39,410 nt of DNA from JAVVTR01 sp036653535 (GTDB lineage Bacteria; Bacteroidota; Bacteroidia; Bacteroidales; P3), in the NCBI GenBank assembly GCA_036653535.1, contig JAVVTR010000021.1, forward strand, positions 1-39,410, given 5' to 3'. Below, in pieces: positions 8,581-17,451 of this stretch. Position 1 is the first letter of the stretch; each line of letters starts with the position of its first letter. The position numbers were made by a program, and so were the translations under genes. Below the pieces are notes generated by a model, which worked only from the letters and a program-made list of their open reading frames with translations, made no database searches and was not told the origin of the DNA.

Positions 8581-9575
8581 TATGCGCTTGGAGAGCTAAT
8601 AGAATTTTGGTAGTTACGGTATCCAGCTTCTACTTTTTGGAGTTGTTCCGTTAAAGAATCGCTGCCATTAATCCAATGAATTTGGTGCCCTTCCTTTTCC
8701 ATTTTGCGAAACCAAGTTCTTTGCCTTTTGGCGAATTGGCAAATGGCCGTATATAATTTTTCGTAGAGACTTTCACGAGTATATTTTCCTAATAAATAAT
8801 CGGTAACAAATCTATATTCCAAGCCATAATATTGTAGATTTTCCGCTTTTAAGCCTTGATTTAAAAGGCCGGAAACTTCTTCTATTAGTCCGTTTTCCAT
8901 ACGTTGACGAAGGCGTAAAGCGATACGTTCCCGCAAGAGAGCCGCTTCAAATTGTATTCCTACCAAAAAAGCCTCGGGGCATATACGCTTTGGTCTTGGA
9001 TTTTTCTGTTCAAACTCGGCTATTTCTATAGCTCGTAGACAACGATTTACGTCTTGGGTATCGGTGTGGTTGTGCAAAGGACCGTAGCTTTGGAGTTTGG
9101 CCACTAATTCTTCCTTAGTAAAAAACTGTAGACTATGGCGTAGGTCTTTTTGTATGGGAACCATTTCCAAGAAACGATCCATTAAAGCAGCTTCCAAATA
9201 CAAACCACTTCCACCACAAAGTATGCCTATTTTCCCTCGTTTTTTAATATCCTTATAAGCAAGATCAAAATCTCGTTGAAAACGGAAAAGGTTGTAGTTT
9301 TCTCCAGCCGGAAGTAGGTCGATGAGGTGATAGGGTATGGTTTTACCCTCTATGGTATATTCTTTTAGGTCTTTGCCTGAACCCACATCCATTCCTTGAT
9401 ACACCTGGCGGGAGTCGGCACTAAGAATTTCGCCCTGCAACTGCAAGGCCGCTCTTACAGCCAAGGAGGTTTTTCCGCTGGCAGTAGGACCTAATATTAC
9501 CAAGAGGGGAGAATGGGATGGTTTTGTTGTATCCGTCTTTCGCATAGGAATAAAAAATTTCGTATTTCGGCCCAT
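8580..9575 (-). CDS. miaA: tRNA dimethylallyltransferase MiaA
   Basis: Transfers a dimethylallyl group to N6 of A37 in tRNAs reading UNN codons. Residues are counted from the 9575 start. The P-loop GPTASGKTSLA is near 29-39 and LSADSRQVYQGMDVGSGK (tRNA/substrate region) near 52-70. GGSGLYLEA is near 122-130, and the C-terminal FAKRQRTWFRKM matches the conserved KRQ-TW block. The length of 331 is slightly above the usual 300-320. The ATG at 9545 (MRKTDTTK) is an equally good start and would give 321 residues. The 5' end overlaps the 3' end of the glycosyltransferase gene by 49-79 bp in another frame, so the two are cotranscribed and probably translationally coupled. Confidence 0.96.
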   Translation of the reverse strand: MGRNTKFFIPMRKTDTTKPSHSPLLVILGPTASGKTSLAVRAALQLQGEILSADSRQVYQGMDVGSGKDLKEYTIEGKTIPYHLIDLLPAGENYNLFRFQRDFDLAYKDIKKRGKIGILCGGSGLYLEAALMDRFLEMVPIQKDLRHSLQFFTKEELVAKLQSYGPLHNHTDTQDVNRCLRAIEIAEFEQKNPRPKRICPEAFLVGIQFEAALLRERIALRLRQRMENGLIEEVSGLLNQGLKAENLQYYGLEYRFVTDYLLGKYTRESLYEKLYTAICQFAKRQRTWFRKMEKEGHQIHWINGSDSLTEQLQKVEAGYRNYQNSISSPSA

Positions 9576-10987
9576 TCTAAGGCCGTTAGATCGCTTAACT
9601 TTTGTTTTTGGGAGAGAATATTCAGAAAAGGGAAACGGTCGCTAGATTCTTCTCTTTTTAGCTCTTTTGGGGGAGAGGGTGGGTGAGCGACTTCTGTGCG
9701 ATCTTGTTCTTTCTGAGCGAGCAGATAACAAAGGTTTCGTAGGTTCACCCTATCGGTAAAATCATCGAAAGCATAATGCTCTTTTAGGTATTGCAAACAA
9801 CGTAGGGCATCTATCTTTTGAATACACAAGCGAATAAATTGAGATTTACGGCCTGCTGAATTTTGTTGCAACTTTTCCCACCAACGGTCGCCAAATTTCT
9901 CGGACCAATAGGCTTTTAGGGGAAAATCGGTGGTGGTAGGATTTTCGTAAAAATCACCTAAGGCATTATAGCTCTGCTGCATGGCATCAAAAAGAGCCCA
10001 GGGATAAATTGGATAAGATTTCCAATCTCCTTGTAAACCCTTACGAAGGGCGGGGCCAGTACCAAAAAACACTCTATCACTTACCCTGGCCGAGGGAATA
10101 GCAACGGAAGGGCTATGCACGGCAAGAGGCCCTATTTTGGCTAATTTCTGTAGGAAATAAAAATCTTCTCCACTTTTACAAGGCGTAATGCCATTGATTT
10201 TTCTATAAGCCCATACTGGAGAAGACATGCACGAACCTATGGCCGTAAAACGGTAGGGATGGTTACTTAGATACATTTGTATGGCATAGGCACGCATATA
10301 TACCTCATAATGCAGGTAGGTTTTTTGGAGAGAGTTGGGGTTTGTATCGCTATTTTCTTGGACTTTGAAAGGGGAGCCGAAAGGGGAATTTTCGTCGAAT
10401 TTGGAATATTCGGCAAGCTCAGGAGCAAGTTCAGGAGCGGTTCTTGGAGGCTCGGCGACTTTTGGAGAAAGTTCCTGGCAAGACATAGAATTTACGGAAT
10501 TTTTTAGATAGCTTGGAGAAGAAAAAATTTCGTGGTAGTAAGGATTTGCAAGCCCAACGACCTTAGGATGAGAAGCAAATATCTTTTGAATATTTTGTAG
10601 ATAGGTATTAGGATAGTAAGTATCTGCATCCATGCAAACGATAATATCCTTATCGGAAGCAATTTGGTTAATGGCATCCATAGCCGTTTTTCGGGCCCAT
10701 CCCACTCCCACTCGGTTTTTCGGCCAAGCATTCTCCAAAGAACAGCGGTCTATACACTCCAAATCGAAAGGCAATTTTTGGCTTTGTTGCCATATTTGCA
10801 GTTGCTTTAAGGCATGCCTATTCACCTTACAAATATCGCCATGTGCCGGATCTCCATCCGAAAAATAAGCAAGAGGCTGATTAACACAAACATAAACAGC
10901 TTTTGGCAAAAGAGTTTGGAATTGTAAGTTTAGAATACTATTCTCCAACTCTTTCTCGTTCATTGCCGGCAATGCAATATAAATCAC
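9497..10987 (-). CDS. Glycosyltransferase family 2 protein
   Basis: A GT-A fold glycosyltransferase. The N-terminus IYIALPAMNEKELENSILNL is the first beta-alpha unit. IIVCMDADTYYPNTYLQNI carries the DxD metal/nucleotide-sugar motif. GEDFYFLQKL after ITPCKS fits the acceptor-side ED motif. Donor and acceptor cannot be told. Between the two halves sits a Pro/Glu/Ser-rich insert (AEPPRTAPELAPELAEYSKF) not expected in the fold. An ATG at 11047 would overlap the protease gene by 56 bp and add a basic 20-residue tail. The GTG at 10987 starts 5 bp after the protease stop and directly precedes the fold, so it is preferred. The 3' end overlaps miaA. Confidence 0.82.
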   Translation of the reverse strand: MIYIALPAMNEKELENSILNLQFQTLLPKAVYVCVNQPLAYFSDGDPAHGDICKVNRHALKQLQIWQQSQKLPFDLECIDRCSLENAWPKNRVGVGWARKTAMDAINQIASDKDIIVCMDADTYYPNTYLQNIQKIFASHPKVVGLANPYYHEIFSSPSYLKNSVNSMSCQELSPKVAEPPRTAPELAPELAEYSKFDENSPFGSPFKVQENSDTNPNSLQKTYLHYEVYMRAYAIQMYLSNHPYRFTAIGSCMSSPVWAYRKINGITPCKSGEDFYFLQKLAKIGPLAVHSPSVAIPSARVSDRVFFGTGPALRKGLQGDWKSYPIYPWALFDAMQQSYNALGDFYENPTTTDFPLKAYWSEKFGDRWWEKLQQNSAGRKSQFIRLCIQKIDALRCLQYLKEHYAFDDFTDRVNLRNLCYLLAQKEQDRTEVAHPPSPPKELKREESSDRFPFLNILSQKQKLSDLTALEWAEIRNFLFLCERRIQQNHPILPSW

Positions 10988-10991
10988 TACG

Positions 10992-13082
10992 TTACTTTTT
11001 AAAAATTTTAGTAGAAAAAAGCCCTTGAGCCGTTTGCACCTCCACAATATACATTCCGGATGGAAAATCTCCGATAGAAATTTCCAAACTTAGAGGGTCG
11101 CAAAACGGAATTGCTTTTGGAGAATTTTTCATTGGGTCAGCCATTGGACTGCCAGCCATCGAGCTGCCAGCCATTGAGCCCGTTGTTGAGCCAGCCATCG
11201 GCTTAGGCTTAGTTTTCGGGGCGACTTTTGCTTTTGAGGCGACTTTTGCTTTTGAGCCTGTTAGGGCAGAATAGTTCCAGTTTTTCATTAATTGCCCTTG
11301 CAGGTTAAAAATGCGGATTTGGCTTATAGCTTCTCCACAGGCAATATTTAGCTGATTTATAGCAGGATTAGGGTAAACTTTCACGAAAGAAGAAGAAAGG
11401 GTAGGTTCTACCGAAACACGAATAGACATTTTTCCTAAATTATCGAAAACGGTATCGCTTCCTCCCATGAAAACAAGCTGAATATTATTGTTTTGCAGTT
11501 TAATTTGGGTAAGAGCTTTGTTGGTTCTTTCCCCCCAAGAAGAAAGAGAAGAAGGGTGACTATCATCGGTAAAAGACGTATTGTTAGAAGAGCCAGGATA
11601 AGGAGTGCCGGGGCCCATGTTAAACTCCGAACCATCTCCACCATTAGCTTGCTTAATATAGAAGCCTCTATCCTTTTTATCGCAATTAATGCAATTTTCA
11701 CTCCATCCGGTCACATTTTCTTTTACGGCAAAAAGCAACATTCCATAACCCGGATTGGCATGATCCCATTTGCTATCTAAGCGAGGATCCAATACAAAAT
11801 ACTCTTTTGGGGAAGAAGTTGGGATAAAAAAAGCCGTATTTGCTTGGCTGGCAGGGTTTAGATCCAATACACAAGCTTTAGTTAAATTCCAACGATTTAA
11901 CCAATTCAGCTGAACTCTACTCCAAGCGTTATGTAAAGGAGGCGTATTTCCATTGTGATTATAAGAACCGTAAGCCATAACATCAAAATCACCGGGATCT
12001 ACCGCAGAACCTTGACTTTGATAATCTGTATCGTATAAATCGGGTAGGCCCAGGGCATGGCTTAGTTCATGGATGATAACCCCTATGGTAGAAATGGCGC
12101 CAGGCATATTTAACTCTGGCGAACAAGAATAAACACAAACTTTTTTTCCATCCAATGTTACAGGTACACGAAGATTCCATTCATGCGACCAAATAGCATC
12201 CTCCTCATTGGTCGACTCTTCTCCTTCTCCGGCAAAAAGGATATGCACCCCATCCACATAACCGTCGCCATTGGCATCATATTTAGAAAAATCACAACCA
12301 TCTTTATGGGCCGCCTCCACTGCTTCTCTTACCATTTCTTCCGGATTTTTGTCGTTTCCGTAAGGGTCGTTTTCCCCATAAAAAGACATATTTTGAGAAA
12401 GGGTATAAGGACCATAAATATCGGAAACGAATTTAAAAAGCCCACGGGAATTATCTAAAAAATAATCTAATACACTACCTGTAGCTCCATTTTGGGTGTA
12501 ATTTGGTTGATTCAAAATATGGGCAAAATCGTTTTTCCCAAAATGACAAGTACGATCCTTAAACTGAACTAAAAGGATAGGGATAGAATGATAGGCTGTG
12601 TCGTTGAGTAAGGCCTTAGGGGTAGGGGCTGCTGGGCTTGGAATGGCGGGATAGAGTATCTGGTTATCGGAAGAATGGAAGCTATTCCAAGAAACCGGAC
12701 AAGGAGCCTTTCCTTGTTTTATTCTTTCTTGTAAATTTTCTATTTGAGCCGGCGAAAAACGGAGATACAAAGGAATAGATTTCAAAAATTGCACTTCTTG
12801 CAGGCTTCTATTGGATATATCTTTTGCCAAGATATTAGAGGGAACCATATTGCCATTTTCGTCTGTAATAGCGTAAGTATAAATACCATCTTGATTGCGT
12901 AAAAGGCTATAGCCATCTAAGGTTTCTGCCCATTTCATGCGTTCATCCCCCTTAATAAAAAGGCTTATGCGTGAACCGTCTTTCTGCAAAAAAGTAATAG
13001 GGCTAGGCTTAGAGGGGCGAGCGTTAAGCTCCCCTAAAGTTAAGCCCCAAAAGCAAAAAAGGAGAATAAAATATTTTTTCAT
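10992..13082 (-). CDS. M6-family zinc metalloprotease with T9SS sorting domain
   Basis: Secreted peptidase of 696 residues. The ATG at 13082 gives a clean signal peptide (MKKYFILLFCFWGLTLGELN); an upstream ATG at 13196 only adds repeat-derived sequence. The zinc motif HELSHALGLPDLYD, near residue 338, is the HExxHxxGxxD form of metzincin-type M6 enzymes (immune inhibitor A-like). FDVMAYGSYNHNG follows as the Met-turn. DANGDGYVDGVHILFAG resembles a calcium-binding loop. The C-terminal sorting domain begins VYPNPAINQLNI and ends MYIVEVQTAQGLFSTKIFKK. It is interrupted by a low-complexity Lys/Ala/Pro/Met/Gly/Ser stretch (KAKVASKAKVAPKTKPKPM, then repeated AGS units). It heads a tight protease-glycosyltransferase-miaA run; likely exported and proteolytic, substrate unknown. 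Confidence 0.92.
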   Translation of the reverse strand: MKKYFILLFCFWGLTLGELNARPSKPSPITFLQKDGSRISLFIKGDERMKWAETLDGYSLLRNQDGIYTYAITDENGNMVPSNILAKDISNRSLQEVQFLKSIPLYLRFSPAQIENLQERIKQGKAPCPVSWNSFHSSDNQILYPAIPSPAAPTPKALLNDTAYHSIPILLVQFKDRTCHFGKNDFAHILNQPNYTQNGATGSVLDYFLDNSRGLFKFVSDIYGPYTLSQNMSFYGENDPYGNDKNPEEMVREAVEAAHKDGCDFSKYDANGDGYVDGVHILFAGEGEESTNEEDAIWSHEWNLRVPVTLDGKKVCVYSCSPELNMPGAISTIGVIIHELSHALGLPDLYDTDYQSQGSAVDPGDFDVMAYGSYNHNGNTPPLHNAWSRVQLNWLNRWNLTKACVLDLNPASQANTAFFIPTSSPKEYFVLDPRLDSKWDHANPGYGMLLFAVKENVTGWSENCINCDKKDRGFYIKQANGGDGSEFNMGPGTPYPGSSNNTSFTDDSHPSSLSSWGERTNKALTQIKLQNNNIQLVFMGGSDTVFDNLGKMSIRVSVEPTLSSSFVKVYPNPAINQLNIACGEAISQIRIFNLQGQLMKNWNYSALTGSKAKVASKAKVAPKTKPKPMAGSTTGSMAGSSMAGSPMADPMKNSPKAIPFCDPLSLEISIGDFPSGMYIVEVQTAQGLFSTKIFKK

Positions 13083-13113
13083 ATTTTGGTAATTATAGAG
13101 AAAATAAGTGCAA

Positions 13114-13143
13114 GGTAGCGCAAGGTAAGGTAGCGCAAGGTAA
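13114..13143. repeat. Tandem 15-bp repeat upstream of the M6 protease gene
   Basis: GGTAGCGCAAGGTAA occurs twice back to back (13114-13128, 13129-13143), with a third partial CAAGGTA at 13111. On the coding (-) strand this gives three TACCTTG words, each one base from the TAnnTTTG -7 form, 29-60 bp before the start codon. It could be a duplicated promoter or operator, or an edge of the larger repeat block. Confidence 0.6.
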
Positions 13144-13186
13144 GGAGAAAAAGTAGAAATATTTTTTAGCAAAATCTCCGGCTTTC

Positions 13187-13480
13187 GGCCATCCACTTTC
13201 CATTTCCAATTTTTCTATTTCCGGCTTTTCGCTATATAGCAGTTTCCAACTTCCGGCTTTCGTTCTTCGGCCACCCACTTCTATCTTTCCATTTCCGGCT
13301 TTTTGCTTACCGTTCTCCGTTTCTAACTTCCGGCTTTCGGCCATCCACTTCTATTTTTCTATTTCCGGCTTTTCGCTTATCGTTCTCCGTTTCCAACTTC
13401 CGGCTTTCGGCCATCCAACTTCCATTTTCCATCTTTCAGCTTCCAATGTATCGTATTGGTTTCCAGTAATTTATTAGCTT
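13187..13480. repeat. Degenerate tandem repeats, about 70-bp units (block 1)
   Basis: Units begin GGCCAYCCACTT and end CTTCCGGCTTTC. They start at 13187 (82 bp, divergent), 13269 (70 bp), 13339 (70 bp) and 13409 (decaying). The two 70-bp copies differ at roughly 7 positions. The + strand is strongly pyrimidine-rich. No plausible gene or ribosome binding site is seen. Confidence 0.75.
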
Positions 13481-13554
13481 TCAGTTATATAATAACTTCC
13501 AGTCTCCAATTTTCGGCTTTCGTTTTCCAATTTTCCCCTTTTAATTTTCTGCTT

Positions 13555-13740
13555 TCTGTTTATGGTGTTGACTTTTAGCTATTTATTGTCTTTCAGCTGT
13601 ATAGAAACTTCCGGCTTTTTGCTTATAGTATTAACTTTAATTTGTTTATCAACGTTCTGTTATATAAAAACTTCCGGTTTCCTGTTTATGGTATTAACTT
13701 TCAGCTATTTATTTATTAATTTTTCAGTTATATAGCATTT
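13555..13740. repeat. Degenerate tandem repeats, about 62-bp units (block 2)
   Basis: Three units begin with TTATGGTGTTGAC, TTATAGTATTAAC and TTATGGTATTAAC near 13560, 13623 and 13685. The first two end in AAACTTCCGG followed by a pyrimidine tract; the last copy decays at its end. They are AT-richer than block 1 but share its TTCCGGCTTT word. Confidence 0.65.
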
Positions 13741-13763
13741 TCTAACCCCAACTTCCAACTTTT

Positions 13764-13930
13764 CGCTTTCCGTTTTCGGCCGCTACTCGCCATCCGCTAT
13801 CCGCCACCTGCCACTCGCTTTCCATTTTCGGCCGCTACTCGCTATCCGCCACCTGCCACTCGCTTTCCATTTTCGGCCGCTATTCGCTATCCGCCACTCG
13901 CTATCCACTATTCGCCATCCGCCACCTGTC
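13764..13930. repeat. Degenerate tandem repeats, about 46-bp GC-richer units (block 3)
   Basis: Units start CGCTTTCCRTTTTCGGCCGC at 13764 (51 bp), 13815 (46 bp) and 13861 (shortened). Each continues with short words such as CTATCCGCCACCTGCCACT. The block then decays into CCATCTCCCATCTTCCACC up to about 13965. Together with blocks 1 and 2 this fills the 925-bp space between rnr and the protease gene, and I see nothing else there. Confidence 0.72.
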
Positions 13931-14007
13931 ATCTTCCAGTTCCCATCTCCCATCTTCCACCTTTCCGTAGTTTTGGCTATTTGCTAAGCATAGAAGCAAG
14001 AAAGAAG

Positions 14008-16305
14008 TTAAGCAACAAAGACAAAATTCATTTGTTTTTTATTCAAATCTACTTCTTGAATTTTAATTTGCACCCTATCGCCGAGTTTGTATTTTTGGTG
14101 TGATTTATGCCCAACCACTTGATAATTATCTTCATCCAATTCGTAAAAATCATCGGTTAAAGAACGAATAGAAACCATGCCCTCGCAAAAATTTTCATCT
14201 AAAACTACAAAAATACCCCATTTGCTAACCCCAGAAATGACCCCGTAGAACTTTTGTCCCACCTTGTCTACCAAATATTCCGCCTGCTTATACTTTACGG
14301 AAGCTCTTTCCGCATCGGCTGCTTTTTTCTCCATTTGGGAACTATGTTCACATTTTTCTTCATACAGTTCCGCATTTACGCTATTTCCACCAGCCAAATA
14401 TCGTTCTAGTAAACGATGAACCATTAAGTCGGGATATCTTCGAATAGGAGAGGTAAAATGAGTATAATAAGGGAAAGAAAGACCATAATGCCCAATATTT
14501 TCGGTAGAATAATAAGCTTTCGACATCGTTCTTACCGCAATAGTCTCAATCATATTTTGTTCCGCTTTTCCCGTTACATCTTCAAAGAGGCGGTTAAACG
14601 ACTTGACTAATCCGCTACGGCTACGATTATTCATTTTATAACCTAATTTTCCTACAAATTCAATAAAATTTGCTAATTTTTCGGCATTAGGTTCATCATG
14701 TACCCTATAAACAAAAGTTTTTGGCTTAATGCGTGAACCCGCTTTTTGTTTTCCAATAAACTCAGCTACACTTTTGTTTGCAAGCAACATAAACTCTTCC
14801 ACTAAAAAGTTCGACTCCTTAGATTCTCTAATATAAACACCTAAAGGCTTGCCACTTACAGGATCCAAACGAAATCTCACTTCTTGAGAGTGAAAATTTA
14901 ACGCTCCTGTTTGAAAGCGTTTATTTCTTAGTATTTCCGAAAGATTAAATAAATTGGTAATAGCCTCTATATCTTCGGCATTTCCAAGCTCTTTCCAAGA
15001 GATATCCTCTTGCTGCTTAATAGCTTCCTTCTTTTGCTTAGCGGAAGGTTTAGCGGAAGGCTTTGCAGAAGCATCGTTTTGCATATCCGCTTGCTCCTTT
15101 TCTTTTATAGAAAACGCATCTATAATTTGTTGAGCCTGCTCATAGCTAAAACGACGATTAGAATGTATGATACCCTTACCTATATGGGAATTTACTATTT
15201 GAGCTTGTGCATCTAATTCAAAAACAATGGAAAAAGTAAAACGATCGACCAAAGGTTTTAGAGAGCAAAGATCGTTGCAAAGACGTTCCGGAAGCATAGC
15301 AATAGTTCTATCCACTAAATAAACGGAAGTAGCTCTTTGATAGGCTTCCTCTTCAATGCAGGAATCGGGTTTAACAAAATAAGAAACATCCGCAATATGA
15401 ACCCCCACCTCTGTATTCCCATTAGGAAGTTTTCTATAGGAAAGAGCATCGTCAAAATCCTTAGCATCCGCAGGATCTATAGTGCAGGTGTAAGTATCTC
15501 GATAGTCGGTTCGGCTTTGAAGTTCTTTAGCCGTAATGGTTTCGTTCATTTTTTCCGCTTCCTTTATGGCTTTTTCTGGATATTGGAGAGGAAAATCATA
15601 TTCCGCCAAAATGGACTGCATTTCCACATTATTATCTCCCGGTTTTCCTAAAACGTGAACCACCTCGCCCACAGGATTATTTAAATGTTCCGGCCATTCC
15701 AATATAGAAACCAAAACCTTATCTCCGTTTTTTGCCCCGTTTAGTTTGTCTTTAGACAAGAAAATATCTACAGGAACAGAAGTATTATCGGGAATTAGAA
15801 AAGCAAAATTTCCGCTATTTTCTATAATACCAACGATATTCTTTTTATTTCTTTTTAAAATTTCCACTACTTGTCCTTCCATATGCCGTCCCGATCGTTG
15901 TGGAAATAGCAAGACTTTGACCATATCCCCATCTAAAGCATGTTTACTATGATTAGCGGCTATATATATATCTTCTAATTCTTTATTATCGGGTAAGAGA
16001 TAGGATTTTCCAGACGACTTCATATCGATGGTTCCCGTTACGTAATTACGCAAATTTTCCGGAATACGATCCATAAGATTTTGATCTCTAGAGTTCCTTG
16101 AAGGCCTTGCATTTCTTGGGTTTCTTGGATTCCTTGCACTTCTTGGATTCCTTGGGTTCCTCGAATTTTTAGAATTTTTGGAAGACTTTCCACTTTTAGT
16201 ACGGTCTTTATCTTGGCTACTCTCTCCAAGAGTAGCACCATGCTCATGAAGTACTTTTCCCTGTTTAGAATTGGAGCTGCGTTTTTTGTGCATATTTGTT
16301 TCCAT
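14008..16305 (-). CDS. rnr: Ribonuclease R (RNB-family 3'-5' exoribonuclease)
   Basis: Processive 3'-5' exoribonuclease of 765 residues that degrades structured RNA. Cold-shock-like domains precede the RNB domain. The RNB domain carries CTIDPADAKDFDDAL (catalytic Asp cluster), VGVHIADVSYFV, SVYLVDRTIAMLPERLCNDL and YYTHFTSPIRRYPDLMVHRL. A C-terminal S1 domain follows (FYGVISGVSKWGIFVVL). The first 75 residues are unusual: a basic tail with repeated (S/A)RNPRNPRN units at about 48-72. A second Lys/Ala/Ser/Pro insert (SAKPSAKPSAKQKKEA) sits inside RNB. It lies 134 bp after pyrD on the same strand. No -7 element is seen between them, so it may share the pyr transcript. Confidence 0.95.
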   Translation of the reverse strand: METNMHKKRSSNSKQGKVLHEHGATLGESSQDKDRTKSGKSSKNSKNSRNPRNPRSARNPRNPRNARPSRNSRDQNLMDRIPENLRNYVTGTIDMKSSGKSYLLPDNKELEDIYIAANHSKHALDGDMVKVLLFPQRSGRHMEGQVVEILKRNKKNIVGIIENSGNFAFLIPDNTSVPVDIFLSKDKLNGAKNGDKVLVSILEWPEHLNNPVGEVVHVLGKPGDNNVEMQSILAEYDFPLQYPEKAIKEAEKMNETITAKELQSRTDYRDTYTCTIDPADAKDFDDALSYRKLPNGNTEVGVHIADVSYFVKPDSCIEEEAYQRATSVYLVDRTIAMLPERLCNDLCSLKPLVDRFTFSIVFELDAQAQIVNSHIGKGIIHSNRRFSYEQAQQIIDAFSIKEKEQADMQNDASAKPSAKPSAKQKKEAIKQQEDISWKELGNAEDIEAITNLFNLSEILRNKRFQTGALNFHSQEVRFRLDPVSGKPLGVYIRESKESNFLVEEFMLLANKSVAEFIGKQKAGSRIKPKTFVYRVHDEPNAEKLANFIEFVGKLGYKMNNRSRSGLVKSFNRLFEDVTGKAEQNMIETIAVRTMSKAYYSTENIGHYGLSFPYYTHFTSPIRRYPDLMVHRLLERYLAGGNSVNAELYEEKCEHSSQMEKKAADAERASVKYKQAEYLVDKVGQKFYGVISGVSKWGIFVVLDENFCEGMVSIRSLTDDFYELDEDNYQVVGHKSHQKYKLGDRVQIKIQEVDLNKKQMNFVFVA

Positions 16306-16439
16306 GCTTTTTCCTTTAAGTTGGAGTTAGAATTTCTTTTAGTTTAGGGTAAGAAACCCTTAGATACACGCTTATTTAAATAGAGCAGAAGCCCAATCGG
16401 CTTTCACTATGCTTCTATCTTCGTAAAGGCTTGCTTCCC

Positions 16440-17432
16440 CTAAATAATTCCAATAATATCTTGTATGTTGTTGATTTTTTTTCTTTTAAGATAGGCTTCC
16501 AAACCATTTACAATTTTTACCGTAATGGCAGGATCTACAAAATTGGCGGAACCTATTTGCACCGCCGAGGCTCCGGCCATTAAAAATTCGAGTGCATCCT
16601 CCGTGCTACCAATGCCCCCCACCCCAATTACCGGAATATGCACCGCCTTAGCCACTTGCCACACCATTCTTAGAGCAATAGGTTTGACACAAGGTCCCGA
16701 TAGGCCACCAGTAATGGTCGACAAAACCGGACGCTGCCTTTCCACATCTACCGCCATACCCAGCAAAGTATTAATTAAAGAAACCGCATCCGCTCCGGCC
16801 TCTTCTACTGCTAAAGCCATTTCCGCAATATGAGTAACATTTGGAGAAAGCTTAACAATCATAGTTTTATCGTATACTTTTCGTATTTTCCGAACAATTT
16901 CTCCCGCCATTTTAGGATCCGTTCCGAAAGCCATTCCGCCTTGTTTTACATTTGGGCAAGAAATATTGACTTCTATAGCGGCCACCCCATCGGCTTGTTT
17001 GCTATTCAATTTTTTAGCCACCTCCACATACTCTTCGGCCGTGGATCCGGAAACATTTACGATAATACGGGTTGCCAAAGCCGCATCCCCCTTAGCATCC
17101 GTAGGGAATATACCGCACTGGCCCTCCTGTTGCTTTTCCTCTTTTTTAGGTTCTGCAAGTAATTTAGAAATGCGAGGAAGAATATTTTCAATAAAATAGT
17201 CGACCCCTTTATTCTGTAGACCCACCGCATTGAGCATCCCCATAGGAGTTTCCGCCATGCGAGGATAGGGATTACCTTCTCGTGCTTCCCCTGTAGTGCC
17301 CTTAACGATAAAGCCACCCAAACGATTTAAGTCTATAAAATCGGCAAACTCTTCTCCGTAACCAAAAGTACCAGAAGCAGTTAAAACCGGATTCTTTAAT
17401 AGAAGATTACCAATATTGCTTGTTAAGTTCAT
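16440..17432 (-). CDS. pyrD: Dihydroorotate dehydrogenase, class 1B catalytic subunit
   Basis: Oxidises dihydroorotate to orotate with FMN in de novo pyrimidine synthesis and passes electrons to PyrK. The start at 17432 gives MNLTSNIGNLLLKNPVLTAS, the usual beginning; an upstream ATG at 17501 lies within pyrK. Visible motifs are ASGTFGYG, GGFIVKGTT, GMLNAVGLQNKG, NVSGSTAEEY, VNISCPNVKQGG (catalytic Cys of class 1B, near residue 157) and VIGVGGIGSTEDALEFLMAG for FMN phosphate. About 25 extra residues (KKEEKQQEGQCGIFPTDAKG and more) separate RISKLL from TRIIVNVSG, lengthening a loop that is normally short. It starts 19 bp after pyrK, so they form an operon and a heterotetramer. Confidence 0.96.
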   Translation of the reverse strand: MNLTSNIGNLLLKNPVLTASGTFGYGEEFADFIDLNRLGGFIVKGTTGEAREGNPYPRMAETPMGMLNAVGLQNKGVDYFIENILPRISKLLAEPKKEEKQQEGQCGIFPTDAKGDAALATRIIVNVSGSTAEEYVEVAKKLNSKQADGVAAIEVNISCPNVKQGGMAFGTDPKMAGEIVRKIRKVYDKTMIVKLSPNVTHIAEMALAVEEAGADAVSLINTLLGMAVDVERQRPVLSTITGGLSGPCVKPIALRMVWQVAKAVHIPVIGVGGIGSTEDALEFLMAGASAVQIGSANFVDPAITVKIVNGLEAYLKRKKINNIQDIIGII

Positions 17433-17451
17433 AGATATACCCCTTTGAATT

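Noticed and set aside
13093..13344. Small protein on the - strand in the repeat block
   Set aside because: Its sequence is only the translation of the tandem repeats, with no start signal; it overlaps the promoter zone of the protease gene.
13187..13930. CRISPR array
   Set aside because: The repeats are degenerate, directly abutting, of several unit lengths and without unique spacers of even size; no cas genes nearby.
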